A stretch of DNA of 64,000 nucleotides from Albugo candida (lineage: Eukaryota > Oomycota > Peronosporomycetes > Albuginales > Albuginaceae). A model generated the notes under the pieces. That model saw only the letters and a program-made list of their open reading frames with translations, ran no database searches and was not told the DNA's origin. Positions 11,842-22,690 of this stretch are shown piece by piece. A program made the translations under genes and the position numbers. Numbering within the stretch: the stretch's first letter is position 1; the number at the start of each line of letters is the position of its first letter. The stretch covers positions 186,001-250,000 of the forward strand of contig CAJNAR010000145.1 in the NCBI GenBank assembly GCA_905220665.1. The letters run 5' to 3'.

Positions 11842-12390
11842 CTACTCCAACTTTTCCAATTCCCGAATACGATCCAGCATTTCACGTTTCGACGTCTCCT
11901 GGACTTCACCGCCAAGAATGTACTCGTCCAGCATCGAATAGACCTGCCAAGTAGAACTTTGCCTTTAAACAGGAATCGATGATAAAAAGCTTAGATAACA
12001 GTCTTACCTTATTGAAATTGAACACAATATCCAATTCACAAACATTAGAGAATTGCTGGTCGAGTAGTTCCACGAACAAATGTATAGTTTCCAGGGAGAG
12101 AAGTTCATTTGCATGTAAATCGACTCCCAAAATGAAAAATAAACCGGCATAACGACGGTAGATAAGCTTGTACGAGCGAAACTCGATAAAATTTGTGTGT
12201 TTTGCATCCCGGGAAATCACCAAGCGATGTATTTCGTGCTCCAGGCGGAATTTTTCTTGATCGTCGGGAGCCGGCACGTACCATTTCGATAATCTCGTTT
12301 TGCCTTGCCGATTTTGCATAAGAAAGAAGCGAATCTTGAATATAGTTTGAGGTCATGAAAGTCAGTCATAATGGAGACGCGTCTTACCAT
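11842..12390 (-). CDS. AP2S1: AP-2 complex sigma subunit
   Basis: This is the small chain of the clathrin adaptor AP-2, which acts at the plasma membrane in endocytosis. It has three exons: 12388-12390, 12008-12334 and 11842-11943, giving 143 residues (the family is about 142). The first exon is only the ATG codon; the 53-base intron that follows (GTAAGACG...TTCAAG) joins it to [19 protein letters not shown], so the spliced start is MIRFFL as in other sigma chains. [21 protein letters not shown] and [14 protein letters not shown] are AP-2 rather than AP-1 forms, and the C-end RIRELEKLE resembles plant AP-2 sigma closely. Without the one-codon first exon the protein would lack its first seven residues. 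Confidence 0.93.
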
Positions 12391-12691
12391 GTCTACAGCG
12401 ATCTTGTTCAAGGGACTGCTTGAATTGCGACGTACCGCGCAAACGGTTACAAGAATCAAAGTATGAAAAGGAATCAAAGGCTCATCGATCACAGCAATCA
12501 GTAAAGCCAAGGAAAGGCTTGTTCAGGGTAAGCATAATTCGTAGTGTTCCAGTCTAGCACTCGATATATCTCAAGGAGCAGTCTGCCGAGGGCGCAACAG
12601 TAAATGAATAAATAAGACAATGGCAATCATCAGTGGGAGATCTATTTCAGCTATCCATTACTCTCAACTTTTATCTGTTTTAAAAATGTTG

Positions 12692-15052
12692 CTAGCGAGT
12701 GACGCGATAAGAACGAACCTTTTCTAATAACTCCTTGGCTTCCCCTTGCGCAAAATGCTTCCGTACTGGTTCTAACATTCTACAGAATACAAGCAATAGA
12801 AATGTTAGCAAGAGAACAATATGATTGTGCTGGTGACAGTACTCATTCAGATGTAGCGTGACCGATTTCTTCAAAGAGTCCGGATCGACAACACCACTGG
12901 CATACGCACTTTCCAACTCCGTATAAGTGTGAAAGGATACGTCTGCAACTTGAACAGGTTTTTCGTCATTGTGTTTCGGGAATATGATATTCTTCATATA
13001 ATCCAGTATGGGATTGCCTTCAATTTGTCTGGCTGGGCAAAAAGCATTGCTGATTTTTCGTTCCACATGCTCGGTAGTATCCTCCATGAAAATTGCTGAA
13101 TCGGGGTCGCTTTTCGACATTTTTTCTTGACCTTCCTTCAAACCCATAAGCATGTGATGACTCAGTATGATAGGTTTGAATTTGATCTTGACAAGGTCGC
13201 AGTAATCACGAGCAAGCATATTGATTTTGCGTTGATCCAAGCCAAGCTGACAGACGTCCGCTTTAAGGAAGAAGATATCGGCACATTGCATTAATGGATA
13301 CAAAATTTGTGCTGCAAGCATTCCTTCCTTCTCCTTTCGCCCCATGATAGTACAGCATTTCACTGTACGGGCTATGGTGGTGCGTCTAGCAATATCCATA
13401 ACACGAAGCCAGTAAGAGGCCCCATTTGCAATTATTTGATCTGACGCCCACAAGAATTGGACATTTGTCATATCCATACCAGTTGATTTCCATATCTCAA
13501 TCATGTATCGACCTACCGTTCGAATCTTGTCCAAGTCGCCACCCATTTTGTTATTGAGCAACGCAAACCAGTCTGCTACCCAAAATCGAAATATTGCACC
13601 TGAGGCAGTGAGTCGATTCACGTTCACCGATCGGAGGATCCCTTGCGCGATGTGCATGCGCCCAGATGGTTCAAATCCATCATAACAAACAAAATGGTCT
13701 TTTTTCGCCAACAACGCGCGCAGCTCTTCTTCAAGCGTACACTCTTCTCCGACGGATCGACTTTGTTCAAATTTTTCATCCAGTGTGAGCTCCGAGACTT
13801 TCCACTGTCTCTTCTCTGTATCCGGAAATGCCGGAATCGTCAGCGATACTAGCTTGTCACCATCTGGTACGGACGAAATCTTGAGTTTCTTCACATTAGT
13901 CCATAGCTTCTTCAGATCTCCAGCTGCAAAGTGCACGCGCACAGGATCCAGCAACGAGTTGATGTACTTACTCAAGCAGGGTTTCAAATCAGCGGGATGA
14001 ATTTCTTCTTTTAAGAACGCATTTTCTAATTCTTTGAATGTTTTGAACGAACGATTTCCTCCATTCTTTTCATTTCTTTCCAATACAATTCCTTCATCCT
14101 CAAACATTGGAAACACCACGTAATGCATGTAGTCGAGAATCGGATTTTGACATATCTGACCCGGAGGACAAAATGCTCTCTTGATTTTTGAGTTCACTTC
14201 GGCGATTGTGTCGTCAACATAAATGGCCGATTCGGGATCTGTGGTACTCATCTTGAACTGACCTTGTTTTAGACCGGTTAGAAGCGGATGTAGTAGATAA
14301 AATGGCTCTCCTTGCGTGACGTCGCCTTTGTCTTTCAGCTTCGCGATATACTCTTCATTCAGATGACGAGCTTGTTCCTGATCGCAACCAAATTGGCAGA
14401 TATCTGCCTCAAGCAAAAAAGTATCAGCGCATTGCATCAATGGATATAGTATCCTGTTGGCATTGCAGACAGATTCGTCGACATCACGTCCCATCATCGT
14501 CGCACATTGTTGTATACGTTCCACAGAAAAGTGACCAGCGATGTCCAAGACTCGAGACCAGTACTTATCAGCATGACGGGCAATCTCACTGGAACTTAGC
14601 AAAATTTCAAAATTATCTTGTGTGGTTGCATCTAAACCAAGGGCTTTCCAGACTTGCACCATATACTGCGCAATTGTCTGATATTTATTCAAATCTCCTC
14701 CAAACTTATTGTTAAGCATCGCAAAGACATCACCGATCCAGAAACGCACATGACAGCCAGCTTTCATGAGTCGTTTGGCATTGATAACTCGTAGTAATCC
14801 AGACGCTAATGTGACTCTCCCTGTCGGTTCAAAGCCATCGTATGCAATAGGATGCGGAGTCTTAGTGAACAAGGCGCACAATTGTTTTTCTTCGTCTGTC
14901 GAAAACCCTTTCGGTCCTATGATGGCAGCCAATTGTTCCAGTATTTGATCGGTAGAAAGCATGCGAGACGGCTCATGATTTGACTCTCGGTTAGAGGAAT
15001 CTCCGAGTCGTAAGGTGGAAAATTGAGCAAATGGAGAATTATTGAAAGTCAT
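12692..15052 (-). CDS. Tandem (double-length) cytosolic tyrosyl-tRNA synthetase
   Basis: After removal of one 63-base intron (12780-12842, in frame and free of stops) the protein has about 765 residues, twice the usual length. Two complete TyrRS-like units follow one another, about residues 50-395 and 430-765. Both show the eukaryote/archaea-type YDGFEP motif, GGDL and YPLMQCAD. The second unit has intact class I signatures, HIAQ (467-470) and KMSKS (644-648). In the first unit these are degraded to TLAS (81-84) and KMSTT (268-272), so only the C-terminal half should activate tyrosine. A double-length pseudo-dimer is known from Leishmania, where the active site is in the N-terminal half; here the order appears reversed. 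It charges tRNA-Tyr in the cytosol. Confidence 0.92.
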   Translation of the reverse strand: MTFNNSPFAQFSTLRLGDSSNRESNHEPSRMLSTDQILEQLAAIIGPKGFSTDEEKQLCALFTKTPHPIAYDGFEPTGRVTLASGLLRVINAKRLMKAGCHVRFWIGDVFAMLNNKFGGDLNKYQTIAQYMVQVWKALGLDATTQDNFEILLSSSEIARHADKYWSRVLDIAGHFSVERIQQCATMMGRDVDESVCNANRILYPLMQCADTFLLEADICQFGCDQEQARHLNEEYIAKLKDKGDVTQGEPFYLLHPLLTGLKQGQFKMSTTDPESAIYVDDTIAEVNSKIKRAFCPPGQICQNPILDYMHYVVFPMFEDEGIVLERNEKNGGNRSFKTFKELENAFLKEEIHPADLKPCLSKYINSLLDPVRVHFAAGDLKKLWTNVKKLKISSVPDGDKLVSLTIPAFPDTEKRQWKVSELTLDEKFEQSRSVGEECTLEEELRALLAKKDHFVCYDGFEPSGRMHIAQGILRSVNVNRLTASGAIFRFWVADWFALLNNKMGGDLDKIRTVGRYMIEIWKSTGMDMTNVQFLWASDQIIANGASYWLRVMDIARRTTIARTVKCCTIMGRKEKEGMLAAQILYPLMQCADIFFLKADVCQLGLDQRKINMLARDYCDLVKIKFKPIILSHHMLMGLKEGQEKMSKSDPDSAIFMEDTTEHVERKISNAFCPARQIEGNPILDYMKNIIFPKHNDEKPVQVADVSFHTYTELESAYASGVVDPDSLKKSVTLHLNEYCHQHNHIVLLLTFLLLVFCRMLEPVRKHFAQGEAKELLEKVRSYRVTR

Positions 15053-16695
15053 TGGTGGGGCAGAAGTAGTCGGAGATAATAATTACAGAAATATTCAGAG
15101 TTTGAATGTATTCCTTCTCACTGCTCGCGTTCGAAGATGTTCTTTGGCTTGCAACAAGATCTGAGAGAAAAGTAGCGTGATTGATCCGAAGTCAATTGTC
15201 GCATTTCTCAATGTTTTCACAAATCCTTAATCATAAATGCTCGTCTTTCGACTGTGACGATAAAGGCAGTGAGAATGAGTGCCTAACTTATCGACATTGA
15301 ATAGCTGTGCAAACATTCACGCGATCGAAGCGTACAAACACGCTCAACTGCATTCCGATGGAGAGAGGCATCGATCGTCTGCACAGATTTACTGGCTCAG
15401 ATGAAGTTGTTGGCTTCCTATACAATTAGCATTGGTCAAGTATCAATATCGAGGATTCCATAGAAGGCTAGTTGCACCACAATCGCGCTGTTGGAAAGGA
15501 TACACTTCTTGGTATGATGGGTAAGCAGAAGTACACGAGAAATTGGCTGGTTCGAATTGCCGTGTCTGGTCCTTTGTATTATTCAGCTGTTAGGGAGACC
15601 CACATGATGAAGCCTGGTTCTATCACACATCGATTTGGATTGTTGGATCGCACCTTCATTGTGTATCTTCCTTCTCCTACCTATCTTTCGATATAAAGTC
15701 GAATTCTAGATCGTGATGTCCACAGCTGGACACATCCTGCGAAAAATATTGAGACGGAGGCAGTAGTGGGATGTTTAAAGCTGTGAGAGCTTAATTTCGT
15801 TTTTTTCATGCAAAATGAAGCTATTTTGCAGTCTCAATGAATAATGCAAGGCGTCAATGATGTGTCACACTTTTAATGTTATCGGATGAATGCACTCCGA
15901 CTACTATCACTATTTTGAATAAGTTACGCGGCTTCCACGACTGGAAGTGTATCCATCATTGTGGTGGGCGATCTCACTGCGGATAAAAGCTGAACGATTG
16001 GTATTGTCATTTGTAAAGACTACATAATTTAAGAGCGAAACACCACATTTGTAGACCATTCGATCATGTCTAGATTCCTAAGATCTCTTGCCTTAGTGGA
16101 ATGAAGGGATACTGTCATAAAAAGCGGCTGAATTTAGGACAAGCTGAATGCCTGGATAGACCATAGGCGCTTTATGTTTAGCCGTCGACGTAGCTCGCGC
16201 AAGGTGACCTGATCTCGAACCTGTATGTCGCTATCACGCCAACAAAGAACATATGCAGGGATAACTGCGTCATTAGAACTCATACCATCCAAACTTGCCT
16301 TCGTTGTGCATCAGATACAGAAACAAGCGAATCCGGTACGGCTGGCTCGGTATGTCAGTTTCAAGATATTGCCTTCATTTTCATCGAAGATGCTCGCGAA
16401 GACTCTAAGTGTCAATTGCACGAATTACAAAATATAATCTTTCGTTAAGACAAACGCGTTCTATTGAACATGGAATGCCTCCGAAGGCGCATTTATGAAA
16501 ATTGGAACATAGAATTCTCACCGCATCGGATCGCGGAAACGTTCCAATAGTTCACTCCAGTACGTACTGCGCGATGAAACAGCCAGAATAGTTTTCGATA
16601 ATTTACGTCGATGCCAAAGCTTCTACTAGTCTTTTAATAACAAAAAAGCATATCCGTACTTATACGACCGGCGACGAGCGTTCGCATTGCTTTGA
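15053..16695. other. 1.6 kb without a recognised gene
   Basis: This lies between the divergently arranged starts of the tyrosyl-tRNA synthetase (minus) and the kinase (plus), so it holds both promoters. Frames at 15472-15696 and 16225-16437 on plus have no recognisable motif. A GGTTCGAATTGCC string near 15549 is not a proper tRNA B box. Confidence 0.4.
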
Positions 16696-17766
16696 ATGGC
16701 TATTTCTCTGCGCGCGCGTCTTCGGAGTGTGTTGGGTGACACATTGACTGAAGAGGAGCTGCTGAAAAGGTTCTACTATGGTAAATTACTTGGTGTTGGT
16801 GCTACTTGTAAAGTATACGCAGCGTTAGATGCGCAGACCAATGCCAAAGTCGCAATCAAAGAATTCGATAAAGCTCAATTGATTGAAATAAGGCGATCGA
16901 TTGCGGCGCATGGAAAGTGTTTACGCAAAGAACTTGCAGTGCACCGGGTTTGTCGTCGTCTGCGTAACATCATTTCAGAAATCGAAATTCTCAAATCAAT
17001 ACATCATCCAAACATAATCAGGTTTTTTGGAGCGTATGAAACTTCGCACCGCATTTGTATCGTTTGTGAACGCGTTGATGGTGCCGACCTGCTTGATTTC
17101 ATTACAAAGAAAGGAAGAATGTCTGAAGCAGAAGCGAGTGTTGTCTTTCGACAGCTCTTTTCAGCGGTTCGATATTGCCACAAGCGCAAGATTTATCATC
17201 GTGACTTGAAGCTGGAAAACGTACTGATAACGCGGGATCTGCACGTGAAATTAATCGATTTTGGACTTGCGGAAAGGCGTCATGGGTTGCTACACAAAAT
17301 TTGTGGAACTCCATTGTATTGCAGCCCTGAAGTTTTGTTCTCACATTCGCATTTTGATCGTGATGGTCGCTTCAAAGGAGCTCCTGCAGATGTTTGGAGT
17401 ATTGGGGTTATAATTTTCGCTCTACTTACGGGTTGTGCTCCGTTTGATGATTCCAGTTTTGAAAGCCTCCGTTACGACGTGTCGCGCAATCGCATTGCAT
17501 ACCCAACGCATCTCTCTGACGCGGCTAAAGGCTTATTGAAGATAATGTTCACGTTTGATCCAGACTTACGACCTAGCATTTCGGACATTTTGGAGTATCA
17601 ATGGCTACAGTCTGGAAGTGCAGTCATCGCAGAAGGCTATACAGGAATCGATTTTTCGCCGAAGAATGCGTTGATGTGTATTACGCATCTAAAAAGTGTA
17701 CAGAGCCACGAGGGCTCTGACAAGACGATCTGCTCCACTGCAAGCTACGATGAGCATGCAATTTAA
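16696..17766 (+). CDS. CAMK/AMPK-type serine/threonine protein kinase
   Basis: This is one exon coding 356 residues. The kinase core runs from about residue 27 to 310: glycine loop LGVGATCKVYAA, lysine in VAIKEF, a long C-helix region containing a basic insertion (RRSIAAHGKCLRKELAVHR) before EIEILKSIHHPNIIRF, catalytic loop YHRDLKLENVLI, metal site LIDFGLAE, and activation segment CGTPLYCSPEV (SPE in place of APE). The GTPxYxSPE and ADVWSIGVIIFALLTGCAPF forms point to the CAMK group (Snf1/MARK/CaMK-like). The insertion between beta-3 and helix C could contain an unrecognised short intron. All catalytic residues are present. The substrate is unknown; no calmodulin-binding or UBA segment is evident in the short C-terminal tail. 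Confidence 0.88.
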   Translation: MAISLRARLRSVLGDTLTEEELLKRFYYGKLLGVGATCKVYAALDAQTNAKVAIKEFDKAQLIEIRRSIAAHGKCLRKELAVHRVCRRLRNIISEIEILKSIHHPNIIRFFGAYETSHRICIVCERVDGADLLDFITKKGRMSEAEASVVFRQLFSAVRYCHKRKIYHRDLKLENVLITRDLHVKLIDFGLAERRHGLLHKICGTPLYCSPEVLFSHSHFDRDGRFKGAPADVWSIGVIIFALLTGCAPFDDSSFESLRYDVSRNRIAYPTHLSDAAKGLLKIMFTFDPDLRPSISDILEYQWLQSGSAVIAEGYTGIDFSPKNALMCITHLKSVQSHEGSDKTICSTASYDEHAI

Positions 17767-18658
17767 TTTTCACGCACGTTAGAGCGATATCACTTACAAT
17801 GTAAAAATCTTCAGTTTTGAGAAGCGAATAATATATGCATGAAATGTCAAGTTGAGGCTATAACGCATCACTATTTGTCGTTGTCATTTGGAGCTACCCG
17901 AACGAGCAATACAATACCATTTGCATCTAATGGAGGACATCGAGGGTGAGATTTAACAGCTATGGGCAACGCTACCCTTTATAGAATGGACTTATAGATA
18001 CTATCTCCGTCATTTAGCCCCATACACACCAATTTCCGGCATCAAAAAGCGCGTACTAGCCAAATCAATAATATCGCAGTCGGCTTATCCTTGCATCCTC
18101 TAAATTATAAACCATGAGAGTACGTTGTATATGGTCATTCTTACCACAAATTACGCTCGATTTGAATCTGGTGCGAATGTTCAAAGAAGAAAGGCACATT
18201 GACACGCTCAATTTCCGACGGAAAAGTGCGATACGCAACGTGTGAGAGTTGCATACGCATTTTGTTGGTAGCAAAGAAACAGCGTATTGTGATGGCGACA
18301 TGACTTGTGTTGGAGCATTTACTTCAAATGAATATGGCGTGGTTGTGAAGATTATTTGAACACTATTAGCGGTGTGCATCGAATTGTCAGCGACGGCGAT
18401 CCGTAACGAAGGAAAGTATCACTATCCCTCTGTCACTACCGAGCAATCGATGTTCTCAATACATCTTATTCTACATGGCCTTTTGCATGTAGTCCGACCA
18501 ATTTGCTCACATCTTCTGTGGTAAACGTCTGACTTCACACTTATAAGACAATCACGCTTGGACATATTATTCAGTATACTTTCGGAACAGCTAATTAAAG
18601 CCCTCAGCTGTCTTGTAGCCACGCTGTCTTAGATTCTGAGCGCACAGGTAGGATCAAT
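17767..18658. other. Intergenic stretch of about 0.9 kb
   Basis: This is the downstream region of the kinase and upstream region of SPO11. Minus-strand frames at 18065-18379 and 18422-18622 have no motif. Nothing else is recognised. Confidence 0.4.
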
Positions 18659-20629
18659 ATGTTAAGAGCACATTTTGTGACCGCTTCCTTTAGAGGTCCA
18701 AGTTTTAAGAAATTCTCAGCTGATTCTTATCACAATGAGAATAATTCAGTTTACTGTGACGAAGAAACGAAAAATACAAACATAACCGGTGTCAAAGTTG
18801 AAGTTGACTTCCATGCTGACGAGAAATGCAACGAGAAGCAATTATTTCACGGGATAAGGTTTGTGAAGAATGATTCATTGTGCTTAAAAAACCACTCGTC
18901 GTGTGGATTTAGGTGATGCAAAGAATAGAAACTGTGACCGAGTATTTTCTTCGGGCGACAAGCGTAAGACTGGTGACGCAAATGAATCGCTTTTTGAATC
19001 TGATTCCACAAGGAGGGGAGAATACTCGATTTTGAAGTGGTTCGTACATGCTATTAGCATCTTTTACAACGAGTTAAGTTTTATCAAGCTGGAGCGTCGC
19101 CGAAGTAATATGGAGTTTGATGCCGAGAAGATTTGCCTTATTCATTCGGGTAAGAAACAAGTTGTTAGACTGGTAAGGGGATCACTGAGCAGCATAGGGT
19201 ACGTACCTCATCTTTCACTCAATGTAGAATATGGCTGGTGCTAGGAAATATACGGCCATTTGGCTCGTACTATCGACAGTTTATCGTCTCCTGCAGGACG
19301 ACAAAACTGTGACACAGGTTTCGATCGCCAGTGATTTTTCTTCGAGTGATTGTGTTATCAACGTATAATAGCGCGAGATATATTACATGCATCCCTTTTT
19401 TGAGACGCAAACCCAAGCGAATGAAGCCATTTTAGGTATATCGATAGATGGGAGTATTGAGTAGTGCTTATCAGTGATTCTCAGATGTGGGATGTTTACT
19501 CGGAGCGTCTCGAAGGTCGTTAAATATCGTCGGGGCGACCAGAGGTGCCTTTGTAGGCCAGATAAGCTTATTCGTGAGAAAAGAGTTTGGACAAGACTTG
19601 GTTGTGTAACTATGAACACAAAACATTTCTAGATTGACGATCAGTGGCAAAACTGTTTCGGTCTGGAAGAACACCCCATTACCCAAGCCACCTTGTATCT
19701 GGAAACTGAGCAAATGTACACCAAAATATTTACCTTGCAGGATAAAGTTTTACGGAAGCTGCACAGCCGCAGTACAGCTCGATTTATACTCGTTATCGAG
19801 AAGGAGGGTATACACCAACTACTTGTTGCATTATACGATGTATAATTTTATTTAGGGATCTTTAGTCGATTGCGGTTTGATTATATTATGGCCCAAGTCC
19901 CAATCTTTGAAACCCATCTGCAGGGAAGATTCTTTTATCGAACGGCTGCCATGTATTCTGGTTACGGGAAGGGGCTTTCCAGATTTGTCGACGAGGTACG
20001 TCATCAGAGCACAATCTCTTCTCTACCAATTGGACTATGATGTGCTTTACAGAATGTTTGTGAAAAATCTATCGGATATTCTGCAGATACCGGTTCTTGG
20101 ATTAAGTGATTGCAATCCATTTGGTCTATCTATCATGGTCAGATCGAGCAGAGTGTTGATCAGATGAAGGAACTGAAGAGCTGCTTTATAGCTTACATAC
20201 AAACTCGGGTCAGCACGCATGCCCCTGGACCCAGGCAGTAATGTCATCTCTGTAAGAAACGCAGCATTCCAACCTTGACCATGCCTATTGCCATAGCTGT
20301 TGATATCAAGTGGCTTGGCCTACGTCCTTCGCAATTGCCTGCACTCGACTTACCACCGACGGCCTACAAGAGCTTATCCAACAGAGACTTGGCGATCTCC
20401 AAGTCCTTGCTGGCGAGCCCATTCATTCAGGTATAGTCGATAGTACTTGATGGATATTGAAGGGTCATACTTGCATAACTAGAGTCAAATAAGATACTAT
20501 GACGAAGTTTTGCTATGGACAACTGAAGGGATGGCATACAAAATCGAGCTAGAAGGATTGCACTCATTGGGTTTTCAATTTATTGGAGATCTCGTATTTC
20601 ATCTCGTCACGAGCGGGCAATATATTTGA
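18659..20629 (+). CDS. SPO11: SPO11 meiotic double-strand-break transesterase (topoisomerase VI A family)
   Basis: No long frame is open here, but splicing of eleven or more small introns (48-59 bases, GT..AG) restores a SPO11 protein that aligns throughout. Exons: 5' part to 19172, then 19228-19317, 19372-19435, 19485-19573, 19633-19807, 19856-19874 (a 19-base microexon), 19924-19995, 20053-20137, 20192-20237, 20297-20430 and 20483-20629. Landmarks: REIYYMHPFF with the DNA-attacking tyrosine, a LLGASRRSLNIVGATRG winged-helix region, Toprim glutamate in FILVIEKEGIF, LPCILVTGRGFPDLSTR, IPVLGLSDCNPFGLSIM, YKLGS, DIKWLGLRPSQL, and the end FHLVTSGQYI. In human SPO11 the aspartate pair is DAD; here it is D-C-N. 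The enzyme makes the breaks that start meiotic recombination. The 5' exon(s) before about 18913 are uncertain; the ATG at 18659 is only a candidate. Confidence 0.88.
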
Positions 20630-20905
20630 GATGATGCAAGTACCGAAATCTAGCCATAGCCATCCAATGCTTGTCTTGGAGCTCATACACGTTCGTGGAT
20701 ATATACGTCAAATACAGATTGACAGTCGTCACGATGGCCGCGTTGTTTCTTTCAAGTTTACATATCCCTTGCTTCCTCCGTGCCAGTCGATTTAAGTACG
20801 TATTCTGATTTGCCACACATGCGTTTGTTGTAGAGAACAAAGACAGGAGGAGAAGAGCAGTGCTATAGTACGACAAAGACACAGTATACATTCACTTAAC
20901 GACCA

Positions 20906-21433
20906 CTAAGGACAAAAACAACGAGCAAAATGTTTATTGGTATTTTTAGTCCCCTCCACCATTTTCGGAGAATCGTTGGTTGCCGCATCCTTTTGCTGAT
21001 GGAGCATGACGCAGAGTGTTGCATACTCGTCTTTGGATGAGCACAGGGTCAAAGGGTCGTCCCAACTGAATCGATTCCAGTTCAAAATCGACATTGCCCA
21101 TAATTCAGATACCGCTTGGCTTGCGCCCGCAAGTGTTAATCGATGTTTAGCTTGCCGTTGGTGCCTCGTTGCGATTTTCTGTGCGGTACTTGGATTCTGA
21201 GCTTGAACGACACGAGGTTGTGATTCAACTAAGAACTGGTGGCAGATACCAGTATCGTCATCAGGTAATAAACGCACTCGTAATGTGCAGCCCGTCAATG
21301 CGACGACGCCCAAAAGCACACCACCGCGTCGGGTATAATACTGCAGTATTCCTTCGTCCAAAATGCAGTAGACGATAGTCTTGGATGGACCATCAATTCT
21401 CAAGAGATATCCTTCAGCGTTACCAAAACTCAT
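20906..21433 (-). CDS. PH-domain protein, copy A
   Basis: The protein has 175 residues from the ATG at 21431-21433 (MSFGNAEGYLLRID). It is a single PH-like domain: GYLLRI opening strand, IVYCILDEGILQYYTRRGG, LGVVALTGCTLRV, a linker, and a C-terminal helix with the invariant-type tryptophan in SELWAMSILNWNRFSWDDP. PH domains bind phosphoinositides or proteins at membranes; the ligand here is unknown. A paralogue about half identical by eye lies at 25480-25992 on the same strand. Its start faces the SAYSvFN gene start across about 145 bases, which suggests a shared two-way promoter. The C-tails of the two copies differ completely. No intron is needed. Confidence 0.7.
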   Translation of the reverse strand: MSFGNAEGYLLRIDGPSKTIVYCILDEGILQYYTRRGGVLLGVVALTGCTLRVRLLPDDDTGICHQFLVESQPRVVQAQNPSTAQKIATRHQRQAKHRLTLAGASQAVSELWAMSILNWNRFSWDDPLTLCSSKDEYATLCVMLHQQKDAATNDSPKMVEGTKNTNKHFARCFCP

Positions 21434-21578
21434 CGCTGTACTGATCAAATAGGAAAAGAATAGGTGAGCTCTTAATTTTCGCGCTCATTCGGCAGAGGAA
21501 ATGTGGGATAGCTGTAAAGTAACATCTGATAGCCTCTCGTTTCCGATGTACCTTTCTGAATTAATTACAAGCTAAAAA

Positions 21579-22207
21579 ATGCTCAATGGAGGATTGCGAC
21601 ATCGACAGCAGGTTTTACCACCACCGCCTGCACGAGATACATTGCGATATTCATGCAGTGACGAGAAATATACGAGTTCTAGCTACTATGACTGGATAGT
21701 ACCTTTCATTCCGCCCGTTTTTCGTGTAAATCGTGACACACGAGCCAAAGCTTACTCCAACATGAGAAATAATTTCAGCGTCGATGCATTGCGTAACATG
21801 ATTCACCTCTTATGGTCTTGCAAATTGAGCTGTCTCAAAATACTCACATCTGGGTTCTTGTGGGTCCGATTGCTTTCATGGATACATGAGAATGCTACAG
21901 AATTTGCCAATGCTTACGTCATTTTCAGCGGCTTGGCACTCATAGTTTACAATTGCAACAGCGCAATAGTGGAAACGGAGAACGGGCAAAAACCGTTGAG
22001 TGCTTACTCTATTTTCAATCCGAACGTGGAACGAGTACTGGGGTCTCTGACAGCTGATCAGTTTGAGGTGAGAGGCGCGTACTCGAACACTCCATACCGA
22101 CTCTTGTATGCATTTAGAACGAGATCCGTCATCGATTGCCAGAGTTGGAGAATGATGGTGTTGATGAAAATGATCTGGTGTTATCTGAAGAACACAAAGA
22201 CCCGTAA
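21579..22207 (+). CDS. SAYSvFN-domain membrane protein (SAYSD1-like)
   Basis: There are two exons, 21579-22067 and 22118-22207, joined across a 50-base intron to give 192 residues. A hydrophobic segment (FANAYVIFSGLALIVYN) is followed by LSAYSIFNPNVERVLGSLTADQFE, the signature of the SAYSvFN family. The second exon completes an acidic C-end (NEIRHRLPELEND ... EEHKDP). In animals SAYSD1 sits in the ER membrane near the translocon and recognises UFM1-modified ribosomes during stalled translocation; the same role here is inference. The 5' region of this gene (about 21530-21620) has a broken second copy at 23798-23900. Confidence 0.8.
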
Positions 22208-22690
22208 GTGATCAAGGCAAAAGAGAGGCGTGAAATTGACACTTTTTGTGGTGATTAAAATAGTGAGCTGATGCTTGCGATCAAGATGTCCTTGCGTGAT
22301 GCTGAACGTCAACGTAATATCGGCAGAAACGATCTAGCATACTGATATAAGACGCTTGTACATTGGACGACCGACCGCGGTATTACAAGCAATATAAAAT
22401 TGGTGCCTTGCTATAAAAGCACCTATTTCCCTTTGGTTGTGTGTAGAAAGATTCTAAGATTGCGTGATAGTGATAGTTTTGCAATAAAATACGCAAATCC
22501 ATCGAAATTTAATCAAGCACGCTACTGTAGCAATGTCGATGTTGAAGCATTATCCACTCGTCTTTGAGAAAAGTAAAATCAAACGAAAGCATGTGCATTG
22601 GATATAGCGTGAAAATGTATTGAGATGAAATCTATGATTTAGATTGATACTTCGGCAATCGACTTGTAAGCAGTGATTCATGGCTGATCT
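22208..22690. other. Intergenic stretch between convergent genes
   Basis: This lies between the ends of the SAYSvFN gene (plus) and the first secreted protein (minus). It is AT-rich with only short frames. Nothing is recognised. Confidence 0.4.

Noticed and set aside
13660..13690. tRNA B-box-like string (ggttcaaatcc)
   Set aside because: It lies inside the coding sequence of tyrosyl-tRNA synthetase and has no matching A box or cloverleaf.
16225..16437. Plus-strand frame of 70 codons upstream of the kinase
   Set aside because: No motif, no plausible splice extension, and the kinase has its own ATG.
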